From Mycobacterium sp. (GTDB taxonomy: Bacteria > Actinomycetota > Actinomycetes > Mycobacteriales > Mycobacteriaceae): a stretch of DNA of 9,341 nucleotides. The notes under the pieces are model-generated. The model searched no databases. It was not told the origin of the DNA and saw nothing but the letters and a program-made list of their open reading frames with translations. A program made the position numbers and the translations under genes. This document shows positions 5,011-9,341 of this stretch, one piece after another (position 1 is the stretch's first letter; every line of letters begins with the position of its first letter). The stretch lies in contig JAHFVB010000155.1 of the NCBI GenBank assembly GCA_023264755.1, forward strand, positions 1 to 9,341, written 5' to 3'.

Positions 5011-5925
5011 GTGAAGGGATCGGGGCGGCCAAGGGTTTCGCTATGCATTCCCGCCTATCAGGCGGAGCGCTACCTACAACAGACGTTGGATAGCTGCTTG
5101 GCTCAGGACTATCCGGATTTCGAGGTGGTGGTGATCGACAACAACAGTTCCGACGGCACCCGCGAGATCCTCGAGACGGTCAAGGACGAACGCGTCCGCG
5201 TGATCCGCAACGAGACCACGTTGCCGGTCGTAGAGAACTGGAACCTGGCGGTGCGCATGAGCCGTGGGGAGTTCGTCAAAGTCGTGTGCGCCGACGACAT
5301 CCTCGAGCCGGACTGCGTGGCCGCGCAGAGCGCCGTCCTCGGCGACAGCCCGGACGTCGCGCTCGTATCGTCGCGGATCGACTTCATCGACGCCGAGGGG
5401 CAGTTGCTCAGGCGGGCGCGGGGACTCGGCGGAATCGTCGGCCGTCAGTCCGGGGAGCGCGTGGTCCGGCAGTTGGTCCGCACCGGTAGCTATCCGGTCG
5501 GCCCGGCCGTCGCGGTGATGTTCCGGCGCGCGGACTTCGATCGGACCGGGGGGTTCGGTAGCGACCTGGTGCTGACCAGCGACATCGATCTCTGGGTTCG
5601 GCTGCTGCGCTGCGGGGACTTCTTCGGAGTCGCGAAGACCCTTGGAGCGCTGCGCTTTACCCTTGGATCGTTGACGAGCTCGATGTCGACGCGCTCCCAA
5701 CTGGCGCAACGGTCTGAGTTCGTCAGGCGGCTGGCGGCGGATCCGGGGTGGAACGTCACCGTGCTCGATCGCGTGCTCGGACACTTCAATCGTTACGACA
5801 TGCAACTGAGGCTGTCGCTGCTCTACAAGTTGAGCGCGTTCAGGTCGCGGGCCCGGCGCCGCCACGGGCTCGGTCCCGCGCCGGACGCAGACCGCGTGAT
5901 GGCAGCCCAGTCGAGAGCCGGGTAG
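5011..5925 (+). CDS. family 2 glycosyltransferase
   Basis: Predicted 304-residue cytosolic or membrane-associated GT-A glycosyltransferase. Motifs: RVSLCIPAYQAERYL (8-22), YPDFEVVVIDNNSSDGT (34-50), ENWNLAVRMSRGEFVKVV (75-92), the DXD-equivalent CADD (93-96), SRIDFID (121-127), a GPAVAVMFRRADF segment (164-176) and TSDIDLWVRLL (189-199), where the Asp residues probably serve acceptor binding and catalysis. Length is normal for a single-domain GT2, and no membrane helix is evident. Donor and acceptor cannot be read from sequence. I place the start at GTG 5011 because GGGGAGG stands 7 bases upstream and the first motif follows after seven residues; GTG 4975 is an alternative with stop-start overlap, and the frame stays open further upstream only by running through the previous gene. 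The next gene begins 4 bases after the stop. Confidence 0.88.
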   Translation: MKGSGRPRVSLCIPAYQAERYLQQTLDSCLAQDYPDFEVVVIDNNSSDGTREILETVKDERVRVIRNETTLPVVENWNLAVRMSRGEFVKVVCADDILEPDCVAAQSAVLGDSPDVALVSSRIDFIDAEGQLLRRARGLGGIVGRQSGERVVRQLVRTGSYPVGPAVAVMFRRADFDRTGGFGSDLVLTSDIDLWVRLLRCGDFFGVAKTLGALRFTLGSLTSSMSTRSQLAQRSEFVRRLAADPGWNVTVLDRVLGHFNRYDMQLRLSLLYKLSAFRSRARRRHGLGPAPDADRVMAAQSRAG

Positions 5926-5929
5926 GGCA

Positions 5930-6934
5930 ATGGCTGAGGAGCTTCAAGTCGCCGACCTGCGGCCCGCCGAGCCGGCGCTGGGCGGCCAGGCCGAGCGGAC
6001 GACAACGCTGTCGGTGGTCGTGTGTGCCTACACCACCCGACGGTGGACCGACATTTGCCGGGCGGCGGAATCCGTGCTGTCCCAACAGTGGCCGGTCACC
6101 GAACTCATCCTGGTGATCGATCACTGCGACGAACTGTACGACCGCGCATGCGATCGGTTCGGCGGAGACGAGCGCGTCCTGATTCGACGGAACGTGGAGG
6201 CGCCCGGGCTGTCTGGGGCACGCAACACCGGCGTGGCCGCCGCGCACGGCGATGTCATCGCCTTCCTCGACGACGATGCCAGCGCCGACGCCGACTGGGC
6301 CAGCACGCTGATGCAGCACTACCAGGACCCCCGAGTCGCCGTCGTCGGAGGTTACGCCGCGCCGGTGTGGCCCGGCGTGCGGCCGCCGTGGATGCCCGCC
6401 GAATTCGACTGGGTAGTCGGCTGTAGCTACCCGGGACAGCCGACTCGCCTTGGCCCGGTGCGCAATCCGATCGGCTGCAACATGTCGATACGTCGTGCGG
6501 TCTTCGACGTCGTGGGCGGATTCCGGTCGGAGGTGGGGCGCATCGGCTCGACCCCCGTCGGCGGCGAAGAGACCGAACTCTGCCTTCGAATCGGATCGCA
6601 CCCGTCGACCAACCAGATCTTGTTCGATCCGGAAATGCGCGTGCAACACTATGTTTCGTCCGACCGAGCCACGTTGAAGTACTTCACCCGACGGTGCTAC
6701 CACGAAGGCCTGTCCAAGGCCGTGGTAAGCGAGCTGACCAAGACCTCGCAGGCACTGAGCACCGAGCGCGCCTACGTGCGCCAGGTACTGCCGCGAGCCG
6801 TCGGACGCGAATTGGCGTCCAAGAGGACAGCCGGCCTGGCCCGGGCCGCGGTGATCGTGCTGGGGTTGTCCGTCACCTCCGCCGGTTACCTGCGCGCGAA
6901 GGTCGGGCGCCGGCTGTCCGGGGCCGCGGCGTGA
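5930..6934 (+). CDS. family 2 glycosyltransferase, possible C-terminal membrane anchor
   Basis: Predicted 334-residue GT2 enzyme. A 25-residue lead precedes LSVVVCAYTTRRW (27-39); then come RRNVEAPGLSGARNTGV (86-102), the metal-binding FLDDDA (112-117), NPIGCNMSIRR (179-189) and GGEETELCLR (211-220). The CAYT start of the core and the GCNMSIRR/GEETELC pair resemble the group often labelled glucosyl-dolichyl-phosphate glucuronosyltransferase; that label comes from memory and the donor is unproven. Residues 302-320 are hydrophobic (ARAAVIVLGLSVTSAGYL) and bounded by Lys/Arg, which suggests a membrane-edge helix. ATG 5930 lies 4 bases after the preceding stop with only a weak ribosome site, consistent with re-initiation. 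Its stop overlaps the next start as GTGA (6931-6934). Confidence 0.88.
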   Translation: MAEELQVADLRPAEPALGGQAERTTTLSVVVCAYTTRRWTDICRAAESVLSQQWPVTELILVIDHCDELYDRACDRFGGDERVLIRRNVEAPGLSGARNTGVAAAHGDVIAFLDDDASADADWASTLMQHYQDPRVAVVGGYAAPVWPGVRPPWMPAEFDWVVGCSYPGQPTRLGPVRNPIGCNMSIRRAVFDVVGGFRSEVGRIGSTPVGGEETELCLRIGSHPSTNQILFDPEMRVQHYVSSDRATLKYFTRRCYHEGLSKAVVSELTKTSQALSTERAYVRQVLPRAVGRELASKRTAGLARAAVIVLGLSVTSAGYLRAKVGRRLSGAAA

Positions 6935-8277
6935 CGAGCGCAGCGGCACCCGAACTGCGGCTCCGTCCGGTGTTGCCCAGCGGGGGCGCACCCAGCTGGG
7001 GTGGCGCCCTGTGGATCGGTGAAGTCTGGCTGGACGACATCGCGCCCGATCGGCCTCCGGTCCGCTGCCGGTTGGAGTCGGCTGCCGGCTACCGACGCGC
7101 GAAGTTGTTGGTGCGCAGCGCAGCCGGGCCGCTCGGATTCGTCGAAGTCGCCGTCTCCGAAGGCGAGGTCGAGTTCGCCGAGCTCGCCGCACGGGTCGAC
7201 GGCCTGCGGCCCGCTCCCGCCCGTCAGACCGCAGCCGAGGCCCGTGAAGACGACGCCATCGCCGTCACGGTCGTCGTGTGCACCCGCGATCGGCCCGCCA
7301 TGCTGAGCGTCGCGCTCGAATCCATCCTGGCCGTGGACTACCCCAACTTCGACGTGATCGTCGTCGACAACGCCGCCACCACCGACGGAACCCGGGCCTA
7401 CGTGGCTGGACTCTGCGATCCCCGGGTGCGCCTGATCAGCGAGCCGCACCCCGGGCTCTCCCGCGCCCGAAACCGCGGATTGCTCGAGGCCACCGGTGAA
7501 ATCGTGGCGTTCACCGACGACGACGTCGTCGTCGACCGGTGGTGGTTGCGCGCGCTGGTCGACGGATTCGGCAGGGCACCGTCGGTGGGCTGCGTCTCCG
7601 GCATCGTGGCGGCTGCCGAGCTGCGCACTCCCGCCCAGGCCTACTTCGAACGCCGGGTGTCGTGGTCGGAGACCACCGAGGCCCGCGTGTTCGACTGGGA
7701 CCAGCCGCCCGCCGACATCCCGCTGTTCCCCTTCGCGGTTCGGCACTACGGCACGGGCGCCAACTTCGCCGTCGCCCGCGACGTGATCCAGCAACTCGCT
7801 GGCTTCGACGAATTGCTGGGTGCGGGAACGCCTTCCGGCGGTGGGGAAGACCTCGACGTGTTCTTCCGGGTCCTACGCTCCGGTGCGCAACTGGTGTACG
7901 ACCCCGCCGCGATCGTCTGGCACCGACACCGGGCGAGCAACGACGAGGTGCTCAAGCAATCCGGTACCTACGGACTGGGGCTGGGGGCGTGGTTCGCGAA
8001 GCTGGCGCGCGATCCGAAGACGGCGTGGCTCGTCGGCAAGACCGTCGCGCTGCGCACTCCGGCACTGATCCGACACTTGCGGGCCGCCACGGTAGAGGCG
8101 TCGCCGGTGCCGGAACTCGAGACGTTGTTGCCGGCCGACCTCGGCGCCAAGCCGTGGCGATCGATTGGCCGGGGAGCGTGGGCCTACCTGTCCGGAGCAG
8201 GTGGCCGCCGTACGCCAGCACCACTGGACGTGCGGGGACGTCTCGGAACCGCCCTCGACCGGGTGGGGCAGCCATGA
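6931..8277 (+). CDS. family 2 glycosyltransferase with an N-terminal accessory domain
   Basis: Predicted 448-residue protein. Residues 1 to about 105 form a separate domain predicted by eye as mostly beta, with GGALWIGEVWLDD (24-36) and GPLGFVEVAV (66-75); I recognise it as a common N-terminal partner of actinobacterial GT2 enzymes but know no function for it. The GT2 core follows: VTVVVCTRDRP (112-122), NFDVIVVDNAATTDGT (139-154), GLSRARNRGL (175-184), FTDDDVV (194-200, metal site), YGTGANFAVAR (273-283), GGGEDLDVFFRVL (303-315) and WHRHR (330-334). A helical tail of about 110 residues closes it. It probably adds one sugar to a lipid-linked glycan. GTG 6931 overlaps the previous stop as GTGA and lacks a strong ribosome site, so translation is likely coupled; the frame is open further upstream, but that would run through the preceding gene. 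Its own stop overlaps the flippase start as ATGA. Confidence 0.87.
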   Translation: MTSAAAPELRLRPVLPSGGAPSWGGALWIGEVWLDDIAPDRPPVRCRLESAAGYRRAKLLVRSAAGPLGFVEVAVSEGEVEFAELAARVDGLRPAPARQTAAEAREDDAIAVTVVVCTRDRPAMLSVALESILAVDYPNFDVIVVDNAATTDGTRAYVAGLCDPRVRLISEPHPGLSRARNRGLLEATGEIVAFTDDDVVVDRWWLRALVDGFGRAPSVGCVSGIVAAAELRTPAQAYFERRVSWSETTEARVFDWDQPPADIPLFPFAVRHYGTGANFAVARDVIQQLAGFDELLGAGTPSGGGEDLDVFFRVLRSGAQLVYDPAAIVWHRHRASNDEVLKQSGTYGLGLGAWFAKLARDPKTAWLVGKTVALRTPALIRHLRAATVEASPVPELETLLPADLGAKPWRSIGRGAWAYLSGAGGRRTPAPLDVRGRLGTALDRVGQP

Positions 8278-9341
8278 GCCTCAGCCATTCGAGCGCGACG
8301 AGGGCGGATTCGACACCGGATCCGACTGCGCCAGAACAGAACCTGCGGACCAACACGTTCTCACTGATCCTGGCGAGCCTCTTGACCGGAGTACTCGGGC
8401 TAGCCTTCTGGGGAGTGGCCGGCCGGATGTACCCGGCGCACGAGGTCGGCGTGGCGGCCGCTGTGATCACCTCGGCGTTGGTGTTGTCGGGCTTGTCGAT
8501 TCTCAGCGTGGACACCATCTACGAGCGGTTCCTGCCGCTGGCCGGAACCCGCACCGGCGCCATGCTCAAGCACGGCTTCCTGCTCGTCGGCGTCACGGCG
8601 CTGGTGGCGGGAGCGGGCCTGGTCGTCTTCGGCCCGCGCCGGGACCTGTTCACCTCACCCTGGCAGATGGCCGGTTACCCACTGTTGGTGATGGTCCTGG
8701 CGGTGTTCGCACTCCAGGACAAGGCGACCCTGGGGCTCGGCGTCGCGCGTTGGGCTGCCGCGATGAACTCGCTACACGCGGCCGCCAAACTCGTCGTCCT
8801 GGTGATCCTGGCCGGGACCGGCAGTGCGCTGTCGATCGTATCGGCCTGGGGCGGGACCGCCGTCGTGGCAGCCCTGTTGCTTCTGGTGGCGATGCGGCGT
8901 CGATACCGTTCGCATCCCCAGTTCCTGGAACCGCCGAACCTGCCGCCGACCAATCAATTGTGGTCGTACTACGGATCGTCCTTCGGGCTGTCCGCGCTGT
9001 GGGCGATCGGGCCGCTCGTCGTCCCGCTCATCGTGCTCAGCAGGTTCGGCGCGGTCACCAACGCGCACTTCGTGGTGACCTGGGCGGTCGTCAACGCGTT
9101 GTACTTCGCCGTGCACTTGGTCATGAGTCCGTTCGTGGCCGAAGTCGCCGCCCACCCCGAGCGGGTGGCCTCGCTATCGGTGCGGATGGTGCAGATCATG
9201 GTCGGCGTGGTGGTCGTCGGCAGCCTGGGCCTGGTGGTCGTCGGTCCCACCGTGCTGAGCATCGTCGGCCCCGAATATCGGACACAGGGTCAGGGCTTGC
9301 TCTATCTGGCCGCCGCGTTCATTCCGCTGTCGGCGGTGGGC
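8274..9341 (+). CDS. MOP-superfamily polysaccharide flippase, Wzx-like (partial, 3' end beyond window)
   Basis: An ATG at 8274, overlapping the previous stop as ATGA, opens a frame that runs 356 codons to the window edge without a stop. The product is strongly hydrophobic. After a polar 26-residue N-terminus I see about ten membrane segments by eye, near residues 29-49, 57-77, 101-120, 133-149, 168-181, 187-207, 235-257, 265-285, 306-327 and 341 onward. This layout, with an N-terminal TNTFSLILASLLTGVLG (26-42) and a charged hinge between two helical bundles at 208-228 (MRRRYRSHPQF), fits the oligosaccharide-lipid flippases of O-antigen and capsule loci, which usually have 12-14 helices in 400-500 residues. 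The missing part is probably 60-150 residues. Role (inference): moves the glycan lipid built by the preceding glycosyltransferases across the plasma membrane. Confidence 0.85.
   Translation, partial: MSLSHSSATRADSTPDPTAPEQNLRTNTFSLILASLLTGVLGLAFWGVAGRMYPAHEVGVAAAVITSALVLSGLSILSVDTIYERFLPLAGTRTGAMLKHGFLLVGVTALVAGAGLVVFGPRRDLFTSPWQMAGYPLLVMVLAVFALQDKATLGLGVARWAAAMNSLHAAAKLVVLVILAGTGSALSIVSAWGGTAVVAALLLLVAMRRRYRSHPQFLEPPNLPPTNQLWSYYGSSFGLSALWAIGPLVVPLIVLSRFGAVTNAHFVVTWAVVNALYFAVHLVMSPFVAEVAAHPERVASLSVRMVQIMVGVVVVGSLGLVVVGPTVLSIVGPEYRTQGQGLLYLAAAFIPLSAVG

Noticed and set aside
5840..7192. A 450-codon open frame on the minus strand
   Set aside because: It lies opposite glycosyltransferase genes with clear motifs; its protein is Arg/Gly/Pro-rich and shows no recognisable domain. 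Long antisense frames are expected in high-GC DNA.

Overview
The window is about 9.3 kb of high-GC DNA with heavy G/C at third codon positions and several GTG starts. It suggests an actinobacterium. The style of the glycosyltransferases and of the NDP-sugar genes fits the Mycobacteriales (Mycobacterium/Mycolicibacterium or a relative), but that placement is inference from memory of family members, not from a search. All recognisable genes are on the + strand. They read as part of a cell-surface polysaccharide or glycan biosynthesis locus.

Layout: (1) 36-1379, a class III PLP aminotransferase of the glutamate-1-semialdehyde aminomutase fold, of a divergent type that I associate with polysaccharide loci rather than haem synthesis. 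(2) 1380-1843, a 464-bp gap with no convincing gene. Its core (1481-1740) is only about 42% GC. It holds inverted and direct repeats, and a GC-rich leader just before the next gene can form two interlocking 8-bp stems. (3) 1844-4978, a zinc-binding sugar C-methyltransferase, a CDP-glucose-pyrophosphorylase-like nucleotidyltransferase overlapping it by one base, and a family 2 glycosyltransferase. (4) 5011-8277, three more family 2 glycosyltransferases packed with a 4-bp gap and a GTGA overlap. (5) 8274 to the window end, an MOP-type (Wzx-like) membrane flippase, cut by the window edge after 356 codons.

Proposed joint role (inference): the nucleotidyltransferase activates a sugar-1-phosphate and the C-methyltransferase adds a branch methyl to a keto form of an activated sugar. 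The aminotransferase may supply an amino group to a sugar or small precursor. The four dissimilar GT2 enzymes then build an oligosaccharide on a lipid carrier, and the flippase moves it across the membrane. The dehydratase/epimerase/reductase enzymes needed to make the C-methylation substrate, the priming transferase and a polymerase are not in the window. Genes from 1844 onward look like one operon driven from the AT-rich gap.

The most unusual parts are the AT-rich, repeat-bearing gap with its structured leader, the nucleotidyltransferase that has lost the usual Glu-Lys-Pro sugar-binding segment, and the aminotransferase whose substrate is unknown. I found no RNA genes, CRISPR arrays or intact mobile elements.
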